Shown here: in pieces, positions 17,600 to 30,600 of the stretch | Layout: every line of letters starts with the position of its first letter | How positions within the stretch are numbered: position 1 is the stretch's first letter | Source: Tubulanus polymorphus | Lineage: Eukaryota > Nemertea > Palaeonemertea > Tubulaniformes > Tubulanidae | Reading direction: 5' to 3' | Assembly: GCF_964204645.1 (NCBI RefSeq) | Contig: NC_134033.1 | Location: 14,262,155-14,326,154 of the forward strand | DNA: 64,000 nt | Notes under the pieces: model-generated | Seen by the model: the letters and a program-made list of their open reading frames with translations, nothing else | Database searches by the model: none | Told to the model about the DNA's origin: nothing | Program-made: the position numbers and the translations under genes

Positions 17600-17605
17600 A
17601 ATAAA
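17600..17605 (+). terminator. Polyadenylation signal AATAAA
   Basis: Canonical AATAAA starting 37 bases after the TAG stop of the eight-cysteine protein gene. Confidence 0.6.
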
Positions 17606-17879
17606 TGTTTGGCTGAATTCAATTTCAAGTTTTTCCATTGCACTAATGTCAATCACGGTCGAATATATATTAGTCTGAACAATTGAAAAAATCGTATTCC
17701 ACGGTATGCAAGATGGCCTACATGATCACTGATGGTACACACTTCCATGGTTTATTGTTTCACATTGGTTGAGCTTGGATGTATGCAGAATAGAGGATGA
17801 ACAGGGGTGTCCGTGGTTCGCGCCCAGTGATTACCCTGGCACTGATTCAATACAAACAACAAAAAATTATCTATTTTTC

Positions 17880-18059
<180 letters not shown>

Positions 18060-18389
18060 CACTTTATACTTTTTTGAATACATCGTCTCAGACATTCGTT
18101 GTCTACTTGAAGGAATGAGAACTCCGGACTCAATGAAACCAGTAAAACTGGTATCATCATAGAACAACATTAGGTTTGCCGAATTACATGATTTGATCAT
18201 CCAATGAAAATGTTGCAACAACACCATATACAATCTATGCCGTAAGACGGATCAGTTTCTAATCAGAAATTTTGAATTCACCTTGATTGTATATATATCT
18301 AAGCAATCGGTCAATGAGTGACTTTCCTATTTGAATTTCAATTTACCCTGAGAAGCCGATGAAGCGGCCCGGTCGAGATCGAATTGTTA

Positions 18390-18985
18390 AATTCATTTCC
18401 CTTTTAAATTCACAAAATTGTCTTTCAAAGTCAGCTTTTCGGTAGTCGGAAACTCAGCTGTCAAGTCAGCCAAAACTTTTATCCCCAAAATAGTTTGGAG
18501 AAAATTGAATACCTGATCAGAAGTCGAAGGTCCTGTTTGTTTCTTTGTTTGTTGCTCTGGACGCGACGTATCGGGTTGACGGGATTTCTTCGCGAAAACC
18601 TGGAGTGAGAAGAATTAGAGACGCCGGAAGTATCATGATGAAGATGATTGCCGTTATAGGGGACTCGGTAAGGGGGCACCTCTAAGCTGCGACGGTTTAA
18701 GCTGCGACGATGTTAGGAGGTCTTTGAAACTCTTGTGTTTAGTGTAAACCGATAACATGGAAACTTTGATGTTGCGGGCTTTGGATTCTGTTGACTTGAA
18801 CTGGGGCAGGATGAGGATAGCACTTTCACGAGCCTATCGAATCGGACGATGAACGTGAAAGATTGACCAAAAAAGAAATCCTCATCTTTAGCAATCAAAT
18901 ACGTAGTCAATACGTGATTTGGTGATTTGTGGTTGATCTTTGCGAGGCAGTCAGAGAGGGTTAAGGGCTTTTGACAAAACGACAA
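18390..18985 (-). pseudogene. Possible decayed coding sequence, unknown
   Basis: On the minus strand, protein-like stretches occur in successive frames: LTLSDCLAKINHKSPNHVL and DEDFFFGQSFTFIVRFDRL, then SNSSHSRFSRRNPVNPIRRV, then IKVLADLTAEFPTTEKLTL ending KDNFVNLKGK before a stop. Frame changes and internal stops suggest a decayed gene or retroelement fragment rather than a live exon. It adjoins the long TA tract. No domain is recognisable. Confidence 0.3.
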
Positions 18986-19564
18986 AACTATATTTTCTTT
19001 CTAAAGCATGGCTTTGATTAACTCATGCGATGATCGTATATGGAAAATGAAATGAACTGTGGTTAAAAAGAGACAGGTTCGATAACACCTGCGCGCGTCT
19101 GTCATCAGCCCCCACTCAACGAGAAGTTGTAAGCCTACGAACATTCGATATCAATTTGTCGGGTAAGCGCAAGTAATTACAACTTAAATGCAGGCCTAAT
19201 GTACGATAATGAACGATAAAACAATTTTGCTTTAAAGTCCATGATCAAATTAAGTTTTCTTAATTAACAAAAAAACCTCAGTGATTATTTTGAGAAGAAA
19301 GGGTGACGCTTTGAAATAAAAAAAAAAGTAAGGACGTGCACGGATGTTGTGCAAAGACTACGAGTACCATATGTAGGGTTAGGGAGCATTAAAATAGTAA
19401 TCAAATTGGAAATGAAAGTAAATTCCGATTTTGGGAGTATACCTTTATCTACGTACTTGTGTTTGAAGCAATTACGTGTACTCTGAAATTATCTACGCCG
19501 CCGCGCTTCTTAGATTTTTCATTGGCCACATACCTCGATATTTCTTTCCTTTTTTCTAGTACCT

Positions 19565-19709
19565 AGCCGCGATCACACGAGCGTTTTTGGCCCGAAACAA
19601 CTATTCACACGGGTGCCCAATGGGCCCGTGTCTGTTTGGCCAAAAAGTCGGATCAAATTTGACTCGGGCAATTTTGGCCCGGGCCATATGGTCTCCGTGT
19701 GATCACGTC
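19565..19709. mobile_element. MITE, AGCCGCGATCACACGAG family, copy 1
   Basis: agccgcgatcacacgagcg at the left and ccgtgtgatcacg at the right, with inner ggcccgggcc and cacgggtgcccaatgggccc palindromes. Confidence 0.65.
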
Positions 19710-19983
19710 TTTTGTTTCCGCTCATTCCTCCCTCGGGAGTCATATCATCAGATATTGAGAGCCACAGTTTGATTAATTACACCAAAAAAAAAACAGCAGC
19801 TGCAATTTGAAACATTTGAGTGTTGACTTCCGCGAGATCGTTTCAGCTCGTGACGACTAATTACTTCGAAAAGCACTTTAATTGTTTCTTGAATAAATGT
19901 CGGTGCGTCATTAACCGCAATGTCTGTCGTCTGTCTTCCAGAAGCAGCCGACACGACGCGCCTCTCGGTTGAAACCTCTCAGA

Positions 19984-21692
19984 ATGGACGGTCTTCTATT
20001 GGTTACCAGTTTGACCGTGTTAATCACCGCTTCTCTACTCGACGCGATGTCGCCGAAAGGACCAACAAATCAGGCCGGACCACCATCTCCTCCAAAGGGA
20101 CCTCCATCTCCTCCAGCTCCGCCGCCCGAAGTATTTTACGGTCAGATATCACTCGACGGTAAGTTGGTAGTTGAACGTAGAGTTTGTGTTAAGGGGTAAC
20201 GTATAAACTCAGGGGCGGATTTAGGGGGCTGTGTCGGAGGAACCCCTGCTTTCATACAATTCAAAAGATCGTTAAAACCTGCAAATTTTATGCTCGCCTC
20301 ATCCTCTCGGAAATTTCATGTTTTCGGATTTATTCCTCAAAAAGTATACCAGTAGCGAATGACATGACTAATTGAAATTTATTGAATCTAAAACGTTGCT
20401 GCGACTTTGTTTGGGTATATACACATTCATGAATACGTTTAAGCTTAGAAAGGTTGATTTTGAATTTTTGTCCTCATTGAAAACATCAAAGTAACCAAAT
20501 AGCAATTATGCCAATATTTTTGTTTTACCGTTTTCATGAAATTGGACCCTGATTACACCAATACCTGATAAATAGTCGTTAGGAAACCGCCAAAACTTTT
20601 CGGTTCAACTTATGTTTTCAAACATTTTACTCTTCAAATGTATATGATTTCGTACGTTTTGTTTGTTTCGCTGCGATTCTAAGCGTGTTTCAATGACTCG
20701 TATATTATTATAGATATTTCGAAAAAGTGCGTGTACTCAGAAATCTTTGAATCAAGTTGGTCATTGGTCGGCTTATAAACCTTGCTGGAAATGAATGAGT
20801 AATTTTCAGGAATCGTACAAACCAGTGCAGGACTAATGATTGATTTCACAATCTATATACTTAACGAAAAGAAATATGTCAATATCATAGCATATCATCG
20901 TTTACCATGAAAGAAAGCCATAGGCCTATATACAGACAGCCTCTTAGTTTTGATATTTAATGTCCTTTGTGAAGAAGGTGCTTAAAACACCGATTATCCT
21001 TGTCGACTTCAGAGACTGGTTGCAAGAAAATCTTCGGTGACGAAGTCGACGAGGACAGACGAAAGAATTACGGGAAATTTCTGCCCGAACTGCAACTCGA
21101 GGAAAACGGCACACAGTTTGGATGTGTCGAGTGTAAATGTTACCCTAAGAAAATGTTGGGAGCCTGTAAACCGTGAGTATAGTGGCTAGAAAGTGGACAC
21201 GAGCCTTCAATCCGCGGCCTCGACGCCACAACCCCTCAGATCGTCACCACTTCACATGTGTTCAGAACTTCACCAGAGAATAAACTACAAACACCAGACA
21301 TTAGACATTTTATCAGCACACTTTAAAGAACTGAATTATTATTAGATGTTAGACCCACAGTATGGTGGTGAATGTCTGAGGGGTCCAGATTCAAGGCAAC
21401 AGGTTGACGGCTGATGTAAGTGAAATCGGTTGTTTTCTCTTTCAGATGCAGCGAAGGGATGTGGTTTTTCGGAACGTGCGACCGCGTGCGCGACTACATA
21501 CAGCACTGCTACCGCGGCGAACAAGGCTCGGTTCGAACCGACCTGGCGACCTGTTGCTCGAGACCGCGAATTTGCGAAAACAGCGATCACTATAAACAAA
21601 AAGATTTCGACAAATTCCACGCCGAATTCGACGGTAAAAACGTCACCGAAATGTACGAGACATCACAATGCGATCAACAAAACAATAACTAG
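19984..21692 (+). CDS. Secreted proline- and cysteine-rich protein, 3 exons
   Basis: Exons 19984-20158, 21013-21172 and 21446-21692 join in phase to 193 residues. The ATG opens a clear signal peptide (MDGLLLVTSLTVLITASLLDA). A proline-rich linker follows (SPPKGPPSPPAPPPE). Exons 2 and 3 carry about 12 cysteines, including FGCVECKCYPKKMLGACKP, CSEGMWFFGTCDRV and a CC pair, so an extracellular disulfide-bonded domain is likely. The C-terminus is polar and acidic with an N-glycosylation site (KNVT) and ends NNN. A 5'-UTR splice acceptor may lie at 19941. It is the second secreted Cys-rich gene in 5 kb, but the cysteine spacings differ and I see no homology between the two. Family not recognised. 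Confidence 0.78.
20865..21000 (-). repeat. Dispersed repeat, fragment
   Basis: catatcatcgtttaccatga, gacagcctcttagttttga and atttaatgtcc align with the reverse complement of the 12.86-12.95-kb block; the accagtc core is absent. Confidence 0.5.
21235..21335 (+). repeat. Single monomer of the 104-110-bp satellite
   Basis: cacttcacatgtgttcagaa, cttcaccagagaataaacta and caccagacattagacatttt match the array monomer. In intron 2 of the secreted Pro/Cys-rich gene. Confidence 0.65.
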
Positions 21693-21846
21693 AAGAAAAG
21701 GAAATCACATCTTAAAATCGTTTTAATGTTTTGGTCAAAAATTTTGTGAAAAAAAAAACAGATCTCACAAATTCCATAAATGCAGTTTGTCTGCATACTA
21801 ACACTATTCTAACAAGTGACTTCATTCATATATAATGGAAAACCGC

Positions 21847-21852
21847 AATAAA
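21847..21852 (+). terminator. Polyadenylation signal AATAAA
   Basis: AATAAA 154 bases after the stop of the secreted proline/cysteine-rich gene. Confidence 0.5.
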
Positions 21853-22065
21853 TTTCACATTTTCATCCTTTACACTACCTTAACTCTGGTTGCATATGTT
21901 CCGATTCCGCATAATCTACCGTATATTTCTAATTGCTTAATTTCCAAAATCGAAGGAGTTTTGAAGAAATTTAGGGCATTTTGCTCGACTTGAAGAAGCT
22001 TCAAGCATTTCAGTTTAGTAAGAGTTTTTTTTTAGGAATCAAGGAGTCTTAGGGACCTGTAATGG

Positions 22066-22122
22066 TTAATGCTGTATCAAATAATTCTGGTCATTGCTAG
22101 CAGTTACGTTATGCATCAGTTC

Positions 22123-22155
<33 letters not shown>

Positions 22156-25100
22156 TTGCATCTCATTATTATTGCACAATACCGCCGACGCCACCTGCTG
22201 CAACTCCCAGAACGCCGGATGATACATCGCGTTATCCGTAATCGACGTAGAGGGCGCCACGACGGCGTCCATCGTTTGAGGCGAAACTTCGCCGATATCG
22301 ATGCAGCCTCCGACGAGTCTCAACGCGTTCAACTGCGCGTTGCTCAAAACGATTTCCGTCGCGTTGTTCGCGTCGAACGCGATATCCGTCTGCTCGACCG
22401 CCACGGCGGCGCCACCGACGACTAGCGATTTCGCCGCTTCTTTGTCGACGTGTTGCCGTTTGAAATGCGCGCGCAGATGGCTGCGGTGGATGAATTTCGA
22501 CGGGCACACCGGACACGCCCACGGCTTGTCGCCGGTGTGGTATCGCCGGTGGTCCTTCAACGCGCTGTTGTTCGTGAACGCGCGTTCGCATTGGTCGCAC
22601 TTGTACGGTTTGATGCCGCGGTGCAGACGCATGTGCAGCCGCAACGACTCGCGTCGCGCGTACGTCTTGTCGCACAGCGCACACGTGTGCGGCCGGTCGC
22701 CCGTGTGCAAGAAAACGTGCTGTTTCAGTAAGTAATTTTTGCCGAAGCCTTTACCGCAAAACGAACACAAAAACGGACGCTCGCCGGTGTGCGACAGTTT
22801 ATGCGAGGTTAAATCGCCTTTTTGCCGGAAGGCGGCGCCGCAGTCGTCGCAGACGTACGGTTTAACGCCGGTGTGCATGAGTTTATGCGTGCGCAGGTTG
22901 CTGGCTTGCGTGAACCGGCGGTCGCACACGTCGCACGCGTACGGCTTGTCGCCGGTGTGAATGCGTTCGTGCGTTGTCAGCGTGCCTTTCGTTTTGAACG
23001 ACTTGTCGCACTGCGCGCACTTGTGTACGCGCGCCGACGAGTGCACCGTCGTTCGGTGACTGCGCAGCGCGTTCGACGTCGCGAACGTTTTGTCGCACGC
23101 GTCGCAGTCGAACGATCGGCTCGGACGATCGTCGACGGCCGCCCGGCGCTCGTCTCCATTCGCTGAAACGATAACATTCGAAATTCAATAATAATAATAA
23201 TAATAATAATAATAATTTACGATAATCATACTTTGTTCAAATATAAACAAGATGATGATATATAATATTCTATAATCACCGGACTGAATGAACTCCAAAG
23301 CGGAGTAAATATTCAAGGCGGTCACATTTTTCCAAGACTATTCCCCGACTTGATCTCTACTAAGAATCCAATCAATAAACGACCAGATCAAAATACGAAA
23401 GACATAAACGGGAACTGTTCGATCCATCGAGCAATCTCAACAAATTACGCTGATTTTTAGCTTTTTTACAAGATTCCCTGATTATTTCGAAGTAAAGGAA
23501 ATTTCCGGATCTAGCAATCCCAACATATTTCCCTGACTTTCCCTGATTTCAAGGTAAGTGCGCCACCCTCCGGATGTCGTAGTCAGGTCTGTCTCTATAT
23601 AGCAGTGCAAAAATATTCTTCAATCCCTTTTTACCTGAAATTCGTTCTTTATCTACAGTTGAGATGTTATCCTCGCATCGAATCGACTGCGGTTCATTCG
23701 TGTTTTTCGAAAAGGTCGTTTCTGTATCTGGAAATAAAACAACATGTTTTCTCACAGTTCGTCTTTAAGAAGAACTACATTCCTCCTCACATAGTTACGA
23801 TATACCGATCATAGATAACACGCTCACTTACGGTTTGTTGTTGCGTTCGTTGTTTTTCGTGGACGTCCTCGCTTTTTCGACCCGTTACGTGCGACCGCAT
23901 CGAGATCTTCACCAGAAACTGAATCGAAATAGAGAAACATTGAAATAATATCGAAATATGGGGAAGCGTCGACGTTCAGTTTTAGAAATTGTGCTGATAA
24001 AATGTCTAATATCTCATGATTGTAGTTCATTTTCAATTAAAAGTGTCTTGACTGAAGTCCTAAACACATGTGAAGTGTGGATGATCAGTTTTTGAACTTG
24101 CGCTGATAAAATGTCTAATGCCTGGTGTTTGTAGTTCATTTCCATAAAAAATGTCTCAGGTGAGTTCTGAACACGTGTGAAGTGTGGATGATCAGTTTTT
24201 GAAAGTGAGCTGATAAAATGTCTAATATCTCATGATTGTAGTTACTTTTCAATTAAAATTGTCCCGGCTGAAGTCCTAAACACATGTGAAGTGTGGACTA
24301 TCAGTTTTTGAAAGTGTGCTGATAAAATGTCTAATGTCTCATGATTGTAGTTCATTTTCAATCAAAAATGTCTAGGGTGAAGTTCTGAATTTAAACTCTT
24401 CCAATTTCCAATTTTTTGTGTTCAGTTTGTTTGATGGAGCGCAGGGTCGAGGCAGCAGATGAAAAAAATTAAATGCCGACATAAAAATATGGCTGAAACC
24501 GTGAAACTATACCTGATGTGTTTGAGATTGGGTCCCGCGCCGCCGCTATCTGGGTCTCCACCGGCCCCGTCCGGGTCCGCGCCGCCGCTGCTCGTCGCGT
24601 GCACGGTTTCCTCGACGATCTCTCCGTTGAATCTCCGAGCCGAGCCGCCATCTGCGGAGTCCAGTCCTCGCTTCGATCGGCGTCGTCTGCGCTTTTGAAA
24701 CGATTCGGTTTTATTTTTCGTTTGTGTTTTTGTCGCCGTTCCTCGGTCCCCCGATCCGTCCGTTCTTCCCCGACGCGACGAGTATCCGTGACAAAATTCT
24801 CATCGCTGTTGAATTTATTCGGTGAATCATCTCCTCGAGGAACGGATGAAAATGATGAATTATCGCTCGGCTCCAGATGGACTTCGTTGTTACCAGTTAC
24901 TGGTGCTGTAAAAATACAGAAAACAGATAATGATGAGGCTTAAATAGATTGAGACCTCATTTTTCCTTTCCCCCCCCCCCCCGAGTGTAAGGCTCAGCCA
25001 GCCACCTACCCTGTACATAACTTTAAAAAAAATCATGATCAAGCTAACAGTAAACAGACCCGGCTGCTATAGAAATTTTATCCCCGTTTACTAAAGTGAC

Positions 25101-25792
25101 CAGGCCGATTAGTAGGAGAAACAAGGTATCATCTTTTTTAGCCTTTGCAACAGTTTTTTAACAACCTCTCAATATCGCAATCGGAGGAAGTTGCTCAAAA
25201 ACATATCAGGACACTGAATCTGAAACGCCCAGCTTACGATTACTCCAAGTACCTGACTTCAGTCGCGCGCTCGTCCACCTGTCCCATGATTCCGCGTCAG
25301 CCGAATCGACCGCCCGATCTAGAATCTCGGGATTATTTTTCAAACAGTCAAAAATCGTCTTGCTCGAAACCTCTATAAAAAAACGAAGCAGATAATGAAT
25401 GCCAATCGGATGTCGATAGCCCGGTCTAGCCGGAGCTACCCACTAGAAATGTAGTACGTTTAGGAATGCTGTAAAAATTAGCCGTGGATCCACTCATTGG
25501 AAAAAGGGATGTTTCCAAATGCGGTGAAGTTTGGAGAAGTTCCCCTGGAGCCACCCATTCAAGAACGCGCAATGATTTGAATATTTCTATGGCGACTCCT
25601 AATAAATACGATTAATGAAAACCAGGAGCCATCCACTAGCATGTGGGATGTCTCCTACATGCTGCTGGGAGAATTGGAGCTGTCCACTAGTGAAAAGGAT
25701 GGCTCCGAATGTTATGGTTTTACCTAATTCTAGATGTATAACGTCACCCGTTTGATCGGTTAGATGTTGAGTTAACGTCACTCTCGGCAATC
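22066..25792 (-). CDS. C2H2 zinc-finger protein with AT-hook, 5' end missing
   Basis: Minus-strand exons, 5' to 3': 25792-25724, 25372-25253, 24905-24513, 23918-23832 and 23162-22066. All four introns are phase 1 and the frame stays open over about 588 residues, so the chain is well supported. No ATG was found, so at least one exon lies above 25.8 kb. Early exons encode LPRVTLTQHLTDQTGDVIHL and a polar basic segment. Exon 23918-23832 has an AT-hook (KKRGRPRK). The last exon has eight consecutive C2H2 fingers, the first CDACDKTFATSNALRSHRTTVH-like (shifted spacing) and the last HFKRQH, with TGEKP-type linkers (TGDKPYA, TGERPFL, TGDKPWA). A tail with a polyglutamine run (coded at 22127-22149) ends YLIQH. 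A DNA-binding nuclear regulator is implied. The fingers are not specific enough to name an orthologue. Confidence 0.88.
22127..22149 (-). repeat. CAG trinucleotide run coding polyglutamine
   Basis: Plus strand (gct)n, minus strand CAG, in the C-terminal tail of the zinc-finger protein. Confidence 0.9.
23188..23216. repeat. ATA/TAA trinucleotide microsatellite
   Basis: About nine taa units in the intron directly upstream of the zinc-finger exon. Confidence 0.85.
24036..24385 (-). repeat. Tandem 104-110-bp satellite, inverse array
   Basis: About four imperfect copies of cacatgtgaagtgtggatga + tcagtttttgaa + gctgataaaatgtctaatg + tgtagttcattttcaat. In an intron of the zinc-finger gene. Confidence 0.85.
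24983..25143. mobile_element. MITE, GGCTAAAAA family, copy 2 (truncated)
   Basis: Inverse orientation relative to copy 1: ccaccctacc-like interior, cccggctgct, then gagaaacaaggtatcatc and ttttttagcc. The left terminus is not recognisable. Confidence 0.6.
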
Positions 25793-27680
25793 CTGAAATA
25801 TACAACGAATACACCAATCATCAGTCGGATGACAGATCCTTATCGAAAAAATATTCGAACTCAACGACTTTTTTCACCAAAGATTTTCAGCTTCGTATAA
25901 GATCATGGGGAAACCAAAGGTCAGATAGATTCGATTTTCTTAATCATACTCTGCTTAAGTCTATCTATTTTTGATTGTCCACGATCATAAGTTACAGGAT
26001 AAATATGATCTGGTTTGACTGGATTAATTTTCCCTCGTCTTCGATATGACATATTAAAAACGAGATATTACCTAGCGAGAGGACTACCATGATTAACTAC
26101 ACATACACCGTCGGGAGGATCTTTTTTGTATTAAACCACCTATATAACCTACATCCATCAACCTAAAAAAAAAATAGAGGCCTTTTTTTATTTGGGAAAG
26201 GGTTGATTCAGTTTTTGATTTGGGAAATTATTAAAATCAGCGAATAAATTTGTTAGTTGTAACTTAGTAGAGTAAAGGTAAAACAAGAATGATTATTCTT
26301 ACTTTTGTCACATGCTTGACACGAGTTTCTAAAGTCTTCAAAATCGGCGAAAATGTATTCTAAAATACTTTATTGAGTGGACTTTTTTGAATTGACGATG
26401 GAGACCGGTAACCAGTCTACTACACTCTCGGCAAGCGAGGGTAGGCCGAGGCTTATCGGGTTCGAATCCGTATAATTGGAATCGGGCTTTAATCGTTTGT
26501 TCGCAGAATTTGAGCTTTTTTCTTCGATTCTTCAACTGTATCAAGCTGATAACCTCGATGTCATCAATCGCTATTAGTTGATTAATGTAACAGCTGATAA
26601 AACATTTAGCAATCTGGCTGCGGCAAGCGAGGGTGGAATTGGTACTGAAACTCGACGAGTGAGGAGAGAGCGGGTAAAAAGATGTGCCTATTTCTGAACG
26701 GCAAACCGAAATAAAGGTAGGCTACAGAAACCCAAACCCTGTGGCAATCTTTTGGTCGTTTTTGAATTTCGTCCGATTAAATAAGTTTTCTCGATAAAAC
26801 CACTTATTTCCCGTCAAACAGTCAAAAAGGCGCCACCCGTCCAGATCAATTACCTATTGAGAAATAGTGATGCAATTTTGGAGCCCACACCGGTCATTTG
26901 CACTATGAAATTAGTCAGTGCCGTATAACGTGAAAATTCATTAGCCAATATAGAAACTGATTGTGGTGACTGGGGCCCTCTGTTGTGAGGTGAGGTGCGA
27001 GCCAAGGCTGGGGCCTTCAAAAATCCTACCACGCCAGATCAGATGCCGATGGCACAGCAGCCGCGAGCTTCACCCACCCAGTGAGTCCTGTACTGTCTCC
27101 ACGACCACAGTGATCTACGTCGTTCTACAATCCTAGTGGTAGGCTACAACAGACACTAAGGTTCTTTGGACCGTGAGCAGGCCCCTAAAAAACCCAGTAA
27201 TCTATCTGTGGTTTAGTTTCGCAATACTTAGGCTAACGCCTAAGGATAGGACATTTTCATAAACCACGAACCCATCCGATTATTAAAGCTTGACCACCAA
27301 CGATTAGGTAACTAAACTATATCAGAATTATGCAGTAAGACTTCCGTTTTTTGACAGAATTCGGTTTTTTTCATTTTCCTGGTCAAAAAGATAAAAAGAA
27401 AAAAAATACTGAGATAGCATCTGAAAACACTTCAATTTAAAAAAAATCTAGCTCCCCCAGTGTGGCATTTGGATATCGACGATTTTCCTTTTTTTTTCCT
27501 TTGGCCACTAACATCTCTGAACTATAGAAAGCTCTTTGTATCAGGCCTTCATTTGATGCTTGTAAATTGTGCTACCCTCCTCAACCGCAATCTGCCTTTG
27601 TGGCCTTTCTGCATCAGTATTTATTATTGTGTTGAATTCTGTTTGTTTTCAGCAGCAATGTAAAAAACTTTCCTTTTTTG
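25793..27680. other. Region between zinc-finger and SBNO-like genes
   Basis: The 5' exon(s) of the zinc-finger gene and the SBNO-like promoter and leader should be here, as the genes diverge. A SINE-like piece at 26390-26480 holds a B box (ggttcgaatcc) and gaccggtaaccagtctac. No start exon could be assigned. Confidence 0.5.
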
Positions 27681-30600
27681 ATGGATGAAAAACCCAGAAA
27701 GGACTGTGTGACTAATGATGACCAGCAGAAGAAAAACAGAATGGACTTAAACAGCAATCTACCTACTCCACAGATTTACAGTGATCTACCTACTCCACAG
27801 ATTAACAGTGATTTACCTACTCCAATGATATCCAGTGATCTACCTACTCCACAGATTAACAGTGATTTACCTACTCCAATGATATCCAGTGATCTACCTA
27901 CTCCAAAGATATCCAGTGATTTACCTACTCCAAAGATATCCAGTGATCTACCTACTCCACAGATATCCAGTGATCTACCTGCAAAGATATCCTGTGATTT
28001 ACCTACTCCACAGATATGCAGTGATCTACCTACAAAGATATCCTGTGATCTACCTACAAAGAGCGATCTATCTACGCCAAAGATATCCTGTGATCTACCT
28101 ACAAAAATAACCAGTGATCTACCTAAATCACTGGCTATGAATGAAAACATTTCCGATGACAAAAAAACTGTCGTCAAAAGTGAAGTCATCGATGTCGAAG
28201 ATAAAAAACCAAACTTGAACTACATTGCATCATCAAAAATGAACTTCGACGGTGCCTCGATGCCTGATCAGAAGAATTTTCAACTTTCTTCACCCGGAAA
28301 TGCGAAAAGAGCTAAACAGGACTCGCGTCTGCCGAAATTAGTTCAACCTCAAAGTATTCTACCGACCTCGTCAAAGGTCACCGTTAAAAAGGATTCTACC
28401 GCTGTTCAGGGTGATGCCAGAAATTCAAACGATATGAAGCGTGTTGTGCCAGCACCCGCCGGAAGGGCCGCGTCGACGCCTCGCCCCCGGGTGGACACTT
28501 CGATTGCGGACGACGACGAACGCAAAATGTCGCGCGAAGGAGTCGAGGAGACCGTCAGCGAGGAAGTGTTCTCGAATTATCGACACAACGAGGTCGTAGC
28601 CGGCTGTCGGCCTCATCCGGGCGACATAGTCGAGGCCGGTTCGTTAGCCGCGATCTCTCTCCCGCCGGCGGTTTACGACCTAACCGCGTCCATCCCGGAA
28701 CGCGTCATCAAAGACTGTCTGCTGAGTTCGCTGCAACTTGAGGGCGTTCTTCACGCATGTCAACGTCATCGGGTAATACTACCGAATGGAAATCGCGCCG
28801 GATTTTTCATCGGCGACGGCGCCGGTGTGGGTAAAGGTCGGCAGATCGCCGGCGTTATTTTGGATAATTTCGCGCGCGGACGAACGAAGCACGTCTGGTT
28901 CAGTATTTCGGCCGATTTGATCGTCGACGCTAAACGAGATTTGAACGATATCGGGTGCTACGTGAAAGTGATCGAGGGTTGTAAACAACTCGATAAAGAG
29001 ACCAGGTACGAATTTAGAATTACGAAAATCTAAGGTACTCATAAAAAACCTCGTAAAAGGCCTTAGTTTAAGTCATTGAGGCTTGTTAAAACCCAGGGGC
29101 CGGTTCCATAGTCAGGACTTAAGACCAGTCTTACCAAATCTAACGACTTAAGACCAGTCTCAAGATTAAAGACCGCTTTTGGTCTTAAGTCTATGGAACC
29201 GGCCCTATGTGCTGATATTACGAACTGGTTTTAACTCTTGGTTTAAGTCTTCAACTATAAGTCGATTGAGTTAGCCACTGGGTTTATATTAAGTTAAAAC
29301 CAGTCTAATATCGGGCCTAGGTTGAAATTTAAAACAATGGGGAACTTGGGAAAAGGAGGATTCCGCTTGTGGTAGGATCCACCGTGGTACACGGGTTTCT
29401 TCCTGAAACGAGTACCACTAGTGGTAAGTGAGGATCCCCCAGGTGTCTCTAGTGTGCAGTAGGACATCAACTACTGTGACAGTAGTCTAAAGGATTCCAC
29501 TTATGGCAAGTGAGGATCCACCAGGTGTTGTTGGTGTAAAGTAGGATATCGATTACTGTGGCAATTATAGAGGAATCCACTAGTGGGAGTGAAATCCACC
29601 AGGTGTCGCTAGTAGTAACGTATCGTTAATTTATTGTAGAATATTTGGTCTACCGTCCGGTTTTAAAGATGGCGTTATATTCAGCACGTACGCGACGCTC
29701 GTGTCGTCCGTACAGCGCGGCACGGGCGGCATCTCCGCGTCGAGACAAACTAGACTCGATCAGCTGATCAACTGGTGCGGCGGTAAAGACTTCGAGGGCT
29801 GTCTCATTTTCGACGAATGTCACAAAGCCAAGAATTTCATTCCGGTAAAAATCGCGAGTTTAAATATGTTTTTAAACTAAATTAGCTCAACCGCTCAACC
29901 TTTTCAGTGCTGACCTATTGGTATCTGAACGTACTGGAGATAATTTAAAAATTTAAAAAGATTCCACTCCAGTGTTTTGAAGAACAGAAATAGCGCTTAG
30001 TGCAACTACACCGTGGTGCGATATATGGATTTTTTTCCTTAACCCTTTCAGTGCTGACTTAATAATACCCTATAGGGCTGAAGATAATTTGAAAATTCTG
30101 AAAAATTCCACCCTAGTGTGTTGAATAACGGGATAACCACTATAGTGCATCTACACCGCGGTGCGGCGTATCGTTAGTTACTAGTATTTCAATATGTTTG
30201 ACAGGTGCTGCCATCTTTCAAGAGATAACTATATTTATACGCTGCACTGCGGTGTAGATTCACTGAAAGAGTTAAGCCCCTACAATATAGGCGTTTACAT
30301 TGTTACCTTTTGTTTTCAGGGTAAAGAGCAAAACAGTACGAAAATCGCTTTGGCAGTTACAGAAATTCAGAGGTATTGTTGTTGGTATTATTGAAACTAT
30401 ACACGAAATCAACGTGATAATAAAGAGTGAAAATTTGATTTGTATTTGTAGGATTTTGCCGAAGGCGCGGGTTTTATACTGCAGCGCCACCGGTGTCAGC
30501 GACGTTAAGAATATGGTAAGATATTGAAATAGATGCGGTCCTTCGAATAACAGCTTCAACTATTAGCTTTAAGAATGAACTTTCATTTCATTTAACTCGT

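Noticed and set aside
22232-23188. Several long frames on both strands in the zinc-finger exon
   Set aside because: Shadows of the GC-rich C2H2 frame.
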